Below, piece by piece: positions 33,593-42,499 of a stretch of DNA of 43,755 bases. The notes beneath the pieces were generated by a model that saw only the letters and a program-made list of their open reading frames with translations, was not told where the DNA came from and ran no database searches. Position numbers and translations under genes: made by a program. The DNA lies in assembly GCA_905215555.1 (NCBI GenBank), contig CAJMQU010000039.1, forward strand, positions 1-43,755. Direction: 5' to 3'. How positions within the stretch are numbered: position 1 is the stretch's first letter; the number at the start of each line of letters is the position of its first letter. The stretch comes from an uncultured bacterium (GTDB taxonomy: Bacteria > Bacteroidota > Bacteroidia > Bacteroidales > Bacteroidaceae).

Positions 33593-36500
33593 ATGAAAAC
33601 AGCTCATAACAAAATTCTCCTTATAATCTTATTGCTATGTTTGGTTGGCTTGCCGATGTCGGCACAGACCGGCAAATTCTATTCCACCAACAACGAACTC
33701 TCCAGTAGTCTTATCAATCAGATATTCCAGGATGAGAGAGGATTCATCTGGATTGCAACGGAGTATGGGCTGAACAAGTTCGACGGGCTTCGCTTTTCAA
33801 ACTATAAACACATTTCCGGTGATTCTGCCTCCATAAAGAATAATTATGTCCGTACACTCTTTGAAGACAGTGAGCAAAATCTGTTGGTGGGGTGTATCGA
33901 CGGACTGATGAAGTATGACCCGGAGACGGATAGCTTCCGTGAGATACCGATGATGCGTGCCGGTAAACAGGTCTTTCCACACGTCACGCAAATGCAGAAG
34001 TTACATACCGGTGAAATCTGGATAGTAACTACCGGACAAGGTATTTTCCGTCTTGACGAACAGCGGCAGCAAGCGCTGTCCATTGATGAAATCATGAGGC
34101 AGGTGAACTATAACTTCCAGTCGAATCTCTACGAGGACTCTCATTACAATATATGGATAGGCACCGAAGGACACGGACTTATTTGTTATCTGCCCGTAAC
34201 GAAGGAAGTGCGCGTCTACAAATATCCGGTGATTAATGACAATTACGTGTCCGCTATTGCGGAAGATAAATATGGAAACCTGTTTGTGGGAACACAGAAA
34301 CAAGGACTCTCACGCTACGACCGTGAACGGAACCGGTTTGTGCCTGTGCCTTATGAAGGCGGTGGAACCTTGTCCGTCTATTGCCTTACTGTGGTGGACG
34401 ACCGTTTACTGATAGGCACTGACGGGCAAGGACTGAAAGCGTATAACCGGGTGACCGGAACGATAGAAGATTACAGTATCAACTCCGCTCCTCTGGACTT
34501 CTCGGAGGGGAAGATACACTCCATATTGGAAGACCGGGACAAGAATCTGTGGCTGGGACTGTTTCAGCGGGGAATTGCTTTGATTCCGAAACAGGAGAAT
34601 CCATTTGAATATTACGGCAACAAGTCCATTTATTATAATCCTATCGGGCAGGGGTGCGTGATGTCTATCTATCAGGATACTAACCACCACTTGTGGGTGG
34701 GAACCGACAATGAAGGGGTATACGAACTGAGTGCCGAAGGGAAAAGACTACGGCATTATCAGCCGGGCAGCAGTCCACGCTCCGTTGCCAACACCATTAT
34801 GTGCATGTATGAAGATACGGACGGGGACTTTTGGCTGGGATCTTATACACGTGGGTTGGCAAAACTGAACAGGCGGACAGGAGAATGTGAATATCCGCTG
34901 CCTATAGATAACGAGAAGATATTCTCTATAACGGAAGACCGCCATAAAAATCTGTATATCGGAACCTTCGGTTCGGGATTCTATCAATATAACCTGGTGA
35001 CGAAAACACTGAAACATTATGAATCGTCCAAAGACGAGACTGGCGACCTGACACGTAATGAACTGGCCAACGACTGGGTGAATTATATCTTTTGTGATAG
35101 TGAAGGATTGATCTGGCTGGGACACTATAAAGGCATCAGTTGTTTCAATCCGGAGAATGAGAGTTTCATCAACTACCGTAAGGTGAATTCTCTGATTGAA
35201 GACCGGGTGGGATATGTGTTGCAGGAAGACCATGCCGGAAACATTTGGGCGGGCACAACCGACGGATTATATCGCTTCGACAAGAAGACCGAAGAATTGA
35301 AATGCTTCACGATGGCAGACGGTCTGCCCAATAATGTGATTTGCGGGCTTTGTGAGGATGTAAGGCATAATATATGGATTAGCACCTACATGGGCATTTG
35401 CAGGTATGATGTGGAGAACAACCGTTTCATCAATTACTATGCGGGAGACGGTTTGCAGGGAAATGAGTTCACGCACGGAGCGTTCTATAAGGACCAGGCA
35501 GGGAAAATCTATTTTGGCGGTATTAACGGCATTACTTGTTTTGTGCCTTCTTCCATAGGTAGCGCCTTGAAGGATACCCGGGTTTGGATTACGGACTTCT
35601 TTATCTTCAACCAGCCTGTCCGCAAAAACACGAATTTAGGACGGCATCCCGTTATTTATACTTCCGTGCTCGATGCGAATCTGTTCCAGTTGGCTCATTA
35701 TGACAATACATTCAGCATTGTTTTCTCTACCTTGCAGTACAACAATCCGGAACAGATCTCCTATCAGTATAAGATTGAAGAACTGAGCAACCAGTGGCTC
35801 AGTACCGAACCGGGTGTGAACCGGGTGACCTACAATAATCTTCCGCCGGGCAAATATACCTTCCACGTGCGCGCGTTGAGCCATGGCAATCTTTCGGAGA
35901 TACGTACTGTCAAGATTTTGATTACTCCGCCCTGGTATGAGATGTGGTGGGCGTATTGCATTTATGTGTTCCTGTTCGGACTGTTGGTGTTGGGCATTGT
36001 CAACTATATAGTGTCCCGTATGCATCATCGCCGCGAGATCATGAAGCGCGAACATGCCGAGCAACTGAATGAGGCAAAGTTGCAGTTCTTCATCAACATC
36101 TCCCACGAGATACGCACTCCGATGACGCTCATCATCAATCCGCTTGAGAAGTTACTGGCTGAAAAGAAAGGCGGAGAGGTGCAGAAGACGTATCTGATGA
36201 TTTACCGGAATGCACAGCGCATCCTCCGGCTGATAAACCAGTTGATGGATATTCGTAAGCTGGATAAGGGCCAGATGTTCATGAAATTCAGGGAGACGGA
36301 CATGGTGGGGTTCATTGAAGACATCATGCTGACTTTCGACTATCTGGCACGGAAAAAGAAGATACATTTTATCTTTGAACATGCCATGCCGCAACTGAAG
36401 GTATGGGTGGATATGAATAACTTCGACAAGATATTGATGAATATCTTCTCCAACGCTTTCAAGTACACACCGGAACAGGGAGAGATTACAGTGAAACTTT

Positions 36501-37687
36501 CCACGGGGCGCGATGCCACCCGCCGGGATCCCTTGAAGGAATATTTTGAAATCACGGTGACGGATAGCGGCATCGGGCTTGACCGGGAAAAAATAGAGCG
36601 CATATTCGAGCGTTTCTATCAGATAGATAATGATGTGACGAAGTCTAACTTCGGTACGGGAATCGGATTGCACCTGTCCCGTTCGCTGGTGGAGTTACAT
36701 CATGGGCTTATCTTTGCGGAGAACCGGAAAGATGCTGCGGGAAGCCGTTTCGTCATCCGTATTCCACTGGGGTCGGCACATCTGCGGACTGACGAACTGG
36801 AAGACGTGGAAGTGGCAGCTACGCCTCATGTCGTATTTGTGAAGCCGGAGAAACCGGATTTTGAGGAAACTTTTGAGGAAGAAGATACGGAGGAAAAGAA
36901 AGCGGGCAAATCGAAGAACCGTATGCGTATATTGATAGCGGAAGATGAAGAAGAAATCCTCTCTTATCTGAAAGAGGAATTGGAGAGAGAGTACCGGATC
37001 GTGATGTGCAAGAATGGCAAAGAGGCTTATGACACGATTCTTGCGGATGCTCCCGACTTGGTGATCAGTGATATCATGATGCCGGAAATGGACGGTTTGT
37101 CCCTGTGCCGGAAGATAAAACAAAATACGAATGTCAATCATGTGCCGGTTATTCTGTTGACGGCCAAGTCCAAGCCGGAAGATACGATGGAGGGTATGGC
37201 GACCGGTGCGGATGCCTATATGGTGAAGCCTTTCAACACAGAGTTGTTGAAGAGTACAATTGCCAATCTGATTGCTAACCGGAAGCTGCTGAAGAGTAAA
37301 TTCAGCGGTGCGCAGCAACAGGAGGATAAGGTACAGAAGTTGTCGATGAAGTCTGCGGACGAGATACTGATGGGTAAGATCATGAAGGTGGTTAATGAGA
37401 ATCTTTCCAATCCGGAACTGAATGTGGAAATGTTGGCAGCGAATGTTGGCTTGAGCCGTGTTCATGTGCATCGGAAACTGAAAGAGCTGACGAACCTCTC
37501 GGCACGCGACTTTATCAAGAATATCCGTCTGCAACAAGCTGCCGCCCTATTGAAAGAAAAGAAACTGACGGTGTCCGAAGTGGCGTATGCGACGGGGTAT
37601 ACGAACTTGTCACATTTCTCGAGTTCTTTCAAGGAGGTTCACGGAATGTCACCTAAGGAGTATATGCAGGCGCATCAAGGGGGATAA
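33593..37687 (+). CDS. Hybrid two-component system regulator (HTCS), copy 2
   Basis: A 1364-residue paralogue of the HTCS at 10716-14813 with the same order of parts. These are a signal peptide (to MSAQ), a periplasmic Reg_prop double propeller (IFQDERGFIWIATEYGLNKFD and repeats), a Y_Y_Y domain (about 690-760, NNLPPGKYTFHVRALSH) and one transmembrane helix (YCIYVFLFGLLVLGIVNYIV). HisKA has His838 in ISHEIRTPM, and the HATPase has GTGIGLHLSRSLVELHHG. The receiver has Asp1160 in ISDIMMPEMDG. The AraC-type domain has VGLSRVHVHRKLKELTN and LSHFSSSFKEVHGMSP. The acceptor histidine number is identical in the two paralogues. It is divergent from susC and is the likely main activator of Part B. It converges with the chromosomal permease gene, with only a weak four-bp GCGG/CCGC hairpin and a T-rich run (37704-37735) between them. 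Confidence 0.96.
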   Translation: MKTAHNKILLIILLLCLVGLPMSAQTGKFYSTNNELSSSLINQIFQDERGFIWIATEYGLNKFDGLRFSNYKHISGDSASIKNNYVRTLFEDSEQNLLVGCIDGLMKYDPETDSFREIPMMRAGKQVFPHVTQMQKLHTGEIWIVTTGQGIFRLDEQRQQALSIDEIMRQVNYNFQSNLYEDSHYNIWIGTEGHGLICYLPVTKEVRVYKYPVINDNYVSAIAEDKYGNLFVGTQKQGLSRYDRERNRFVPVPYEGGGTLSVYCLTVVDDRLLIGTDGQGLKAYNRVTGTIEDYSINSAPLDFSEGKIHSILEDRDKNLWLGLFQRGIALIPKQENPFEYYGNKSIYYNPIGQGCVMSIYQDTNHHLWVGTDNEGVYELSAEGKRLRHYQPGSSPRSVANTIMCMYEDTDGDFWLGSYTRGLAKLNRRTGECEYPLPIDNEKIFSITEDRHKNLYIGTFGSGFYQYNLVTKTLKHYESSKDETGDLTRNELANDWVNYIFCDSEGLIWLGHYKGISCFNPENESFINYRKVNSLIEDRVGYVLQEDHAGNIWAGTTDGLYRFDKKTEELKCFTMADGLPNNVICGLCEDVRHNIWISTYMGICRYDVENNRFINYYAGDGLQGNEFTHGAFYKDQAGKIYFGGINGITCFVPSSIGSALKDTRVWITDFFIFNQPVRKNTNLGRHPVIYTSVLDANLFQLAHYDNTFSIVFSTLQYNNPEQISYQYKIEELSNQWLSTEPGVNRVTYNNLPPGKYTFHVRALSHGNLSEIRTVKILITPPWYEMWWAYCIYVFLFGLLVLGIVNYIVSRMHHRREIMKREHAEQLNEAKLQFFINISHEIRTPMTLIINPLEKLLAEKKGGEVQKTYLMIYRNAQRILRLINQLMDIRKLDKGQMFMKFRETDMVGFIEDIMLTFDYLARKKKIHFIFEHAMPQLKVWVDMNNFDKILMNIFSNAFKYTPEQGEITVKLSTGRDATRRDPLKEYFEITVTDSGIGLDREKIERIFERFYQIDNDVTKSNFGTGIGLHLSRSLVELHHGLIFAENRKDAAGSRFVIRIPLGSAHLRTDELEDVEVAATPHVVFVKPEKPDFEETFEEEDTEEKKAGKSKNRMRILIAEDEEEILSYLKEELEREYRIVMCKNGKEAYDTILADAPDLVISDIMMPEMDGLSLCRKIKQNTNVNHVPVILLTAKSKPEDTMEGMATGADAYMVKPFNTELLKSTIANLIANRKLLKSKFSGAQQQEDKVQKLSMKSADEILMGKIMKVVNENLSNPELNVEMLAANVGLSRVHVHRKLKELTNLSARDFIKNIRLQQAAALLKEKKLTVSEVAYATGYTNLSHFSSSFKEVHGMSPKEYMQAHQGG

Positions 37688-37728
37688 GCCTTTCTGCAAT
37701 CAGGCGGAAGTAACCGCTATTATTCTTT

Positions 37729-38934
37729 TCATTCTTTGCCTTTCCATATCGAGAGAATTTTCCGGCGTATCAGGAGTATGTTCAGGGCGGATACGGTTAT
37801 GAACAAGATACTTCCGGCAAGAATGCAGGGCAGCAGGGAACCCGTTTCCAGTTGTGGAAGAAGGGTTTGCAGCACGCCTGTATAGTAACTTCTCAGCCAT
37901 GCCACACCACAGATGGCGAGGAATAGTACGAGAAGGTTTAATCCTACGGTCAATATATGATAGGGCATTGCCACTTTGGAAGGGCTGTAACCTATCAGCA
38001 ACAGATTCTCCAATTTAGCCGTATTCTTCTGAAGCAGCAGGAATACGCTCAGCATCAGGATGTAGAAAGACAGGATGCTGATGAACAGTCCTACGCCCGA
38101 AACGATACCTGTGATGAGGCGCAGGAAGTAAGTTGTCTTTCCGGCGTCCAGGTTGTCTCCTTCGGTTTCATAGTTTTTCTGTTGAAAATAGTCGGTGATG
38201 GCTGCGTCCGTGGGGTTCTTTACTTCTACAATCAGACGTGATGACTGCGCTTCTCTTTCGGGAGCGAACGTCTTGTTTGCCCATTCCATGAACGATTGCG
38301 GAACGAGAATCGTATTCAGGCGGTTGGAGAAGCCGACGATATTTCCTTTGTATTGTTCCGTACGTCCGTTGCCGCGCATGATGATGTCCATCTGTATCAG
38401 TCCCATTACGCCTTCCGACAACTTCGGCAGGTTGCGGCTTTGTGCAAACCCGAAGTTGTAAAGATTCAGGTAGTTGCGGGGGATGATGATAGGTATGGTC
38501 TGTGTGTCCTCGTCAAAATGCCACTTGTCCAGACTGACGTCGACAAAGGCATCGGGAACAGACTCGAAAAACATATCGGTGGAGATACGGATGCCGGCCT
38601 GCTGCATTCCCAGTCCTGCCGATACTTTGAAAAGGGTAGGGGTAAAGGCGCCTACGCTACGCGTGAAGGGTTGGGCTTCCAGTTCCTTGATTTCTTCTTT
38701 GGAAAAAGTATTGCTTTGTCCGGTGAGGCTGCCGAGGGCGCTGATTTTCTTCGTAGCGATGATATAATCCTTTTTCATGAAACTGTCTCCCTGCGTGAAG
38801 ACGGGAAGGACATCTTTATAAAATTGCACGCTCAGCAGTACAATCAGCATTCCGAAGATGTTGGCGAGAAAAAAGCCGCTCAGTTGCCCGATGCTGATGT
38901 GTCGGCGAAGAAGTTTCCAAACAAGTCTGTTCAT
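37729..38934 (-). CDS. FtsX-like ABC transporter permease
   Basis: A 401-residue membrane protein with an N-terminal transmembrane segment (LSGFFLANIFGMLIVLLSVQF), a periplasmic domain of about 230 residues, and three C-terminal helices (GVGLFISILSFYILMLSVFLLL; YHILTVGLNLLVLFLAICGV; CILAGSILFITVSALNILLI). This is the topology of FtsX/MacB-type permeases, which usually do mechanical work on lipoproteins or peptidoglycan rather than transport sugars. Its ATG follows the ATPase stop codon directly (TAA then ATG at 38937-38932), so the two genes are translationally coupled. The substrate is unknown. It is unrelated to the xylan locus except by position. Confidence 0.75.
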   Translation of the reverse strand: MNRLVWKLLRRHISIGQLSGFFLANIFGMLIVLLSVQFYKDVLPVFTQGDSFMKKDYIIATKKISALGSLTGQSNTFSKEEIKELEAQPFTRSVGAFTPTLFKVSAGLGMQQAGIRISTDMFFESVPDAFVDVSLDKWHFDEDTQTIPIIIPRNYLNLYNFGFAQSRNLPKLSEGVMGLIQMDIIMRGNGRTEQYKGNIVGFSNRLNTILVPQSFMEWANKTFAPEREAQSSRLIVEVKNPTDAAITDYFQQKNYETEGDNLDAGKTTYFLRLITGIVSGVGLFISILSFYILMLSVFLLLQKNTAKLENLLLIGYSPSKVAMPYHILTVGLNLLVLFLAICGVAWLRSYYTGVLQTLLPQLETGSLLPCILAGSILFITVSALNILLIRRKILSIWKGKE

Positions 38935-39579
38935 TTATAGTTTTAATATTTTGTTATAGTCCAGTTCTATATGTTTTCCGATAGAGGTCACAACCACTCC
39001 CGCACCTTGCTTTTCGGCTTCCTCGGTCAGCATGCGTCCCATAAGTTTACCGTTATCATCATCCAGGTGACTGACAGGTTCGTCCAGGAAGATGAAGTCG
39101 AACGGCTGGCATAGCGCACGGATGAAGGCTACGCGTTGCTGCTGGCCGAAAGATAACTTTCCTGCTTTTTCATCAGCTTTGTCTGCGATGCCGAGCGTAT
39201 CGAAGAGGGAGAGGATTTCTTTTTTCTTCTTATGGTTGGTAAGGCGGTTCTTTAATTGTACATTTTCCAGCGCTGTCAACTCGGGGAAGATGCGCAATTC
39301 CTGGAACAGCATGCTTAATGAATGCTTCCGCAACTCTACCCATTCATGGATGGAAAGCGAACGTATATTCCGTTCATCGAAGTTGATAATACCCTGATAG
39401 TCGCGGCGATATCCGTAGAGATAGCTACATAGAGAAGATTTACCCGTGCCGGAAGCGGCTTCAATCAGATACCGCTCTCCCTTTCGCAGCACAAGATCCT
39501 GGTGCCATACGTCGGATGTGATGGCATCCCGGTCGGCAAACACTTGGGGAAGTGTTTGCCGCAGATGAATGATTTCCAT
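38935..39579 (-). CDS. ABC transporter ATP-binding protein
   Basis: A 214-residue ATPase. It has a Walker A (ASGTGKSSL, about 42-50), a Q-loop region (LSMLFQELRIFPELTALENV), a signature motif in the variant form LSFGQQQR, a Walker B (FIFLDEPVSHLD), and an H-loop replaced by a serine region (VVVTSIGKHIE). Length and motifs fit the LolD/MacB-FtsE class that partners FtsX-like permeases. It lies 12 bases after the DUF4836-like lipoprotein gene and abuts the permease gene, so the three may form one system. Confidence 0.88.
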   Translation of the reverse strand: MEIIHLRQTLPQVFADRDAITSDVWHQDLVLRKGERYLIEAASGTGKSSLCSYLYGYRRDYQGIINFDERNIRSLSIHEWVELRKHSLSMLFQELRIFPELTALENVQLKNRLTNHKKKKEILSLFDTLGIADKADEKAGKLSFGQQQRVAFIRALCQPFDFIFLDEPVSHLDDDNGKLMGRMLTEEAEKQGAGVVVTSIGKHIELDYNKILKL

Positions 39580-39591
39580 TATTAATAGGGA

Positions 39592-41145
39592 TTAGATACC
39601 TGCAAACTCTTTGATAAAGTTTACAATCTGTTTCAGTGCATTTACGTTTTTGTCTTTCAACTGAATGACCATTTCTGCATTATTGTTCGGATCGCCAACG
39701 GCTTCCATATATGCTACTTTGTCAACTAAAGCGAATGCTGTCGCGTATTGTGCTCCTCCGTATTCGCTCAGCATCTTCACTACCGGCAAAGTGAGTATGG
39801 CTTCTGTGTTGATGACGAAAGCGCTGTTCTTACCTTTCATATTGGATGCGAATTCCGTATCCTTGATGGACGGATTGACAGCTTTGTCTATACTCTTGTA
39901 TAGCATTTCATCATTCGTGGCATACAGATTATTATCGCGTACACCGAAGAAAACATTCATCATTCTGGATTTATACACATATTCGTTTTCACCCAGTTTC
40001 ATGATATCCTCACCACGTCTCAAACCCAGTTCATTCTTTTTCTCATACAGCATTTGTACGGGTGCGGCACTCTTCACGTTAGCATACAGCAGGAAGGTGG
40101 GAGCGTTGTTCATCGTGACATTAATCAGCCCCACTGCAATGTCTTTCTGGAATGTACCGAACAGTTCCTTCACCTCGTTCGCCTTGGCAATGGAGAAGTT
40201 CTTCTGGAATTCCTGGTTTTCAAGCAGCAGGTTATAGAACTCCTCTCCATTGATACCCATGCTGAGATACATCAGTGTAGATTTTGGGAAATATTTCAGG
40301 AAGCTGTTCTCTATGGCGCAGGTTGCCTTCTTTTGTTTGTCGAACATTGCTTGCAGTTCGGGGTTCTCGGTGAAGTTTTCGTACTTCATGCTGATTTTGC
40401 CTTTGTCGAAAGAGAGGCTTCCGAGTATCTGTATGTCTTTCAGATTTATATTCTGAGGCATACCATAGTTGAGCTGGTTGGCATATGCGCCCAAAATGCT
40501 TGCCGGAGAAAAGAGTGCATTGATATCGCCCCCCATTTTCTGCATTTTCTTGAAAGCAGCAGTCGAAACAATGCTGTTCTCAGTGGTCTGTTTCAATAAA
40601 GCAGGAATGCCTTCTTTAATTTTTTCAAGTTGCGTAGTGCCTTTGTAGTTGGCCAGCATAAGTACGGAAGGCGTATATGCCAGGAATACCTGATTATTCA
40701 TCTGTGTGAACTGAAAACCGTCGCCGCTTGCCAATGGCTGGCAGATCTTTTCCTTTTCCAGAGTTTCCAGTAATGCGTGCAGATCGTCTTCGTTATTCAC
40801 TTTGGCAACTACGGTAGTGTAAGGGAATGCGTCCGCACTAAAAACGTATATCGGTGCCGATACATCGATTCCTGATTTCTTCGGGTCTTTTATAATCATT
40901 TCCATTTGTTGGAAAGTTGCAGCATTCGTACCACTTTTCAAGGCTTCTATCAGCTTTTGCTGTGCCTCCTTGTTTTCTTTGTCGTTAAGTCCTGCCTTGT
41001 CAACCAATGATTTCACATTGATGCTGGCTACTGTGCCTGCATTGGCAGGAATCACATTTGTGTATTCCGATTTCTTGGAACATGCGCTGACAAAGACCAT
41101 TAATACAGCCATCAACGCCAAGTTGGGAAACAAACTTTTCTTCAT
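39592..41145 (-). CDS. DUF4836-like lipoprotein
   Basis: A 517-residue lipoprotein (MKKSLFPNLALMAVLMVFVSAC followed by SKKSEY). The basic residues after the cysteine suggest it is not surface-exported and probably faces the periplasm. The mature part begins YTNVIPANAGTVASINVKSLVDKAGL and has repeated short strands and helices (PIYVFSADAFPYTTVVAKVNNEDDLHALL; FLLYANVKSAAPVQML), typical of the Bacteroidetes DUF4836 family. No enzymatic motif is seen and the function is unknown. Its position before an ABC ATPase and FtsX-like permease makes a role in the same envelope process possible. Confidence 0.72.
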   Translation of the reverse strand: MKKSLFPNLALMAVLMVFVSACSKKSEYTNVIPANAGTVASINVKSLVDKAGLNDKENKEAQQKLIEALKSGTNAATFQQMEMIIKDPKKSGIDVSAPIYVFSADAFPYTTVVAKVNNEDDLHALLETLEKEKICQPLASGDGFQFTQMNNQVFLAYTPSVLMLANYKGTTQLEKIKEGIPALLKQTTENSIVSTAAFKKMQKMGGDINALFSPASILGAYANQLNYGMPQNINLKDIQILGSLSFDKGKISMKYENFTENPELQAMFDKQKKATCAIENSFLKYFPKSTLMYLSMGINGEEFYNLLLENQEFQKNFSIAKANEVKELFGTFQKDIAVGLINVTMNNAPTFLLYANVKSAAPVQMLYEKKNELGLRRGEDIMKLGENEYVYKSRMMNVFFGVRDNNLYATNDEMLYKSIDKAVNPSIKDTEFASNMKGKNSAFVINTEAILTLPVVKMLSEYGGAQYATAFALVDKVAYMEAVGDPNNNAEMVIQLKDKNVNALKQIVNFIKEFAGI

Positions 41146-41170
41146 ATCATTCTTGGTTTTAGTGTGATTA

Positions 41171-41869
41171 TCATTGATTTTGCAAATTCAGTATGTGGCA
41201 GGCTACCAAGGCTGCTGTCTCCGTGCGCAGCCTCGACCTTCCCAGGCTGATAGGTGTAAAGCCGTTCGCTATGGCCTTTTTCACTTCCTCTTCGCTGAAA
41301 TCTCCTTCCGGGCCTATCAATACCAGTGCATCTTCTCCTTTCCGGAGTATATCTTTCAGCAGGGGCTTTTCGCCTTCATAACAATGCGCGATGAATTTCT
41401 GCCCCTTGAAAGGCCGGGTGATGAATTTATCGAAGTCGGTCATTTCATTCAGTTGTGGCAGGCGTGCTTTGAGAGATTGCTTGATGGCGGACACAAGTAT
41501 CTTACTGACACGTTCCGTTTTAATGACTTTCCGTTCGGAGAAGCGGCAGTTCAGGAAAGTCAGTTCGTCGAAACCTATCTCTGTGGCTTTTTCTGCAAAC
41601 CATTCCGTGCGGTCCATATTTTTGGTGGGAGCCATCGCTATGTGCAAATGACCACTCCATAAAGGGGCTTGATAGTTGGTTTCCAGGATGTTTACCATAC
41701 AACGCTTGTTGGTGGCGGCACTGATTTCTGCGCGGTAGAAGTTACCTTTGCCGTCAGTCAGAGTTATTTGGTCGCCGATGTTAAGGCGTAACACGCGGAC
41801 ACAGTGTTGTGCTTCCTCTTCGGGAAGTTCGGCATGGGTTTGTATATCGGGTGTATAGAATACGTGCAT
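41171..41869 (-). CDS. rsmE: 16S rRNA m3U1498 methyltransferase RsmE
   Basis: A 232-residue SPOUT-class methyltransferase. RsmE methylates N3 of U1498 in 16S rRNA. The N-terminal PUA-like part (HCVRVLRLNIGDQITLTDGKGNFYRAEI) is followed by the knot domain with KNMDRTEWFAEKATEIG, NCRFSERKV, LIGPEGDFSEEEV and the C-terminal LGRSRLRTETAALVA, which binds S-adenosylmethionine. The length is normal. The gap to the nuclease-domain gene upstream is 6 bases, so they are co-transcribed. Confidence 0.95.
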   Translation of the reverse strand: MHVFYTPDIQTHAELPEEEAQHCVRVLRLNIGDQITLTDGKGNFYRAEISAATNKRCMVNILETNYQAPLWSGHLHIAMAPTKNMDRTEWFAEKATEIGFDELTFLNCRFSERKVIKTERVSKILVSAIKQSLKARLPQLNEMTDFDKFITRPFKGQKFIAHCYEGEKPLLKDILRKGEDALVLIGPEGDFSEEEVKKAIANGFTPISLGRSRLRTETAALVACHILNLQNQ

Positions 41870-41875
41870 AAGTTT

Positions 41876-42478
41876 TTATTGCTGATTTTTTCGTTTAGCT
41901 ATTTCGTCCCTGATGTGGGCGGCGCGTTCATAGTTCTCATTGGCGACGGCCTCATGCAAAGCCTTTTGCAGCATTTCCATGGTGTCTTCATGAAAAAACT
42001 CGTCATCGCGCGGGGCAGGATTCTCGCCCATTGGGGCTATATTCCCTGTTTCACTTTCTTTTCCGGTTTTAAGTTGTTCCGATTCCAGTATCTCTTCATA
42101 GATGAAAATCGGGGCTTTCATCCGCAAAGCCATAGCTACTGCGTCGGATGTGCGGGCATCCATACGGATGATGGCGTCGTCTGCTTTCAGATAAATATAG
42201 GAATAGAATACGCCGTTATCCACTCTGTAAATGAGTGCGCGCATCATGTTTACACCTAATACTTCCAGACATGAAGCGAAAAGGTTGTGTGTCAACGGAC
42301 GTGGCGGAACAATCCCTTTCAGACCGATCAGCATCGCCTGAGCTTCCGCCGCACCGATAATCACCGGTAATTGGCGTGCGCCGTCCACTTCTCCCAACAC
42401 CATTGCGTAAGCTCCTGCCTGTTCCTGACTGTTGGAGATGTTTAGTACTTCCAGTTCTACTTTTTTCTTTTTATCCAT
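41876..42478 (-). CDS. Bifunctional nuclease (BFN, DUF151) domain protein with UVR motif
   Basis: A 200-residue cytoplasmic protein. Residues about 5-130 form a BFN/DUF151 domain (LPVIIGAAEAQAML, RPLTHNLFASCLEVLG, DARTSDAVAMALRMKAPIFI). Residues about 165-197 resemble a UvrB/UvrC (UVR) interaction motif (MLQKALHEAVANENYERAAHIRDEI). This pairing is common in Bacteroidetes. The domain is named after plant and Thermotoga proteins; the role in Bacteroides is unproven. It lies 21 bases after the permease gene stop. Confidence 0.9.
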   Translation of the reverse strand: MDKKKKVELEVLNISNSQEQAGAYAMVLGEVDGARQLPVIIGAAEAQAMLIGLKGIVPPRPLTHNLFASCLEVLGVNMMRALIYRVDNGVFYSYIYLKADDAIIRMDARTSDAVAMALRMKAPIFIYEEILESEQLKTGKESETGNIAPMGENPAPRDDEFFHEDTMEMLQKALHEAVANENYERAAHIRDEIAKRKNQQ

Positions 42479-42499
42479 AAGGACTCTCTCTACTTTCTA

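Noticed and set aside
36695..37537. A 280-codon open frame on the minus strand inside HTCS copy 2
   Set aside because: It lies fully antisense to conserved kinase and receiver domains, is rich in Leu/Arg/His as expected from reverse reading, and shows no family motif.
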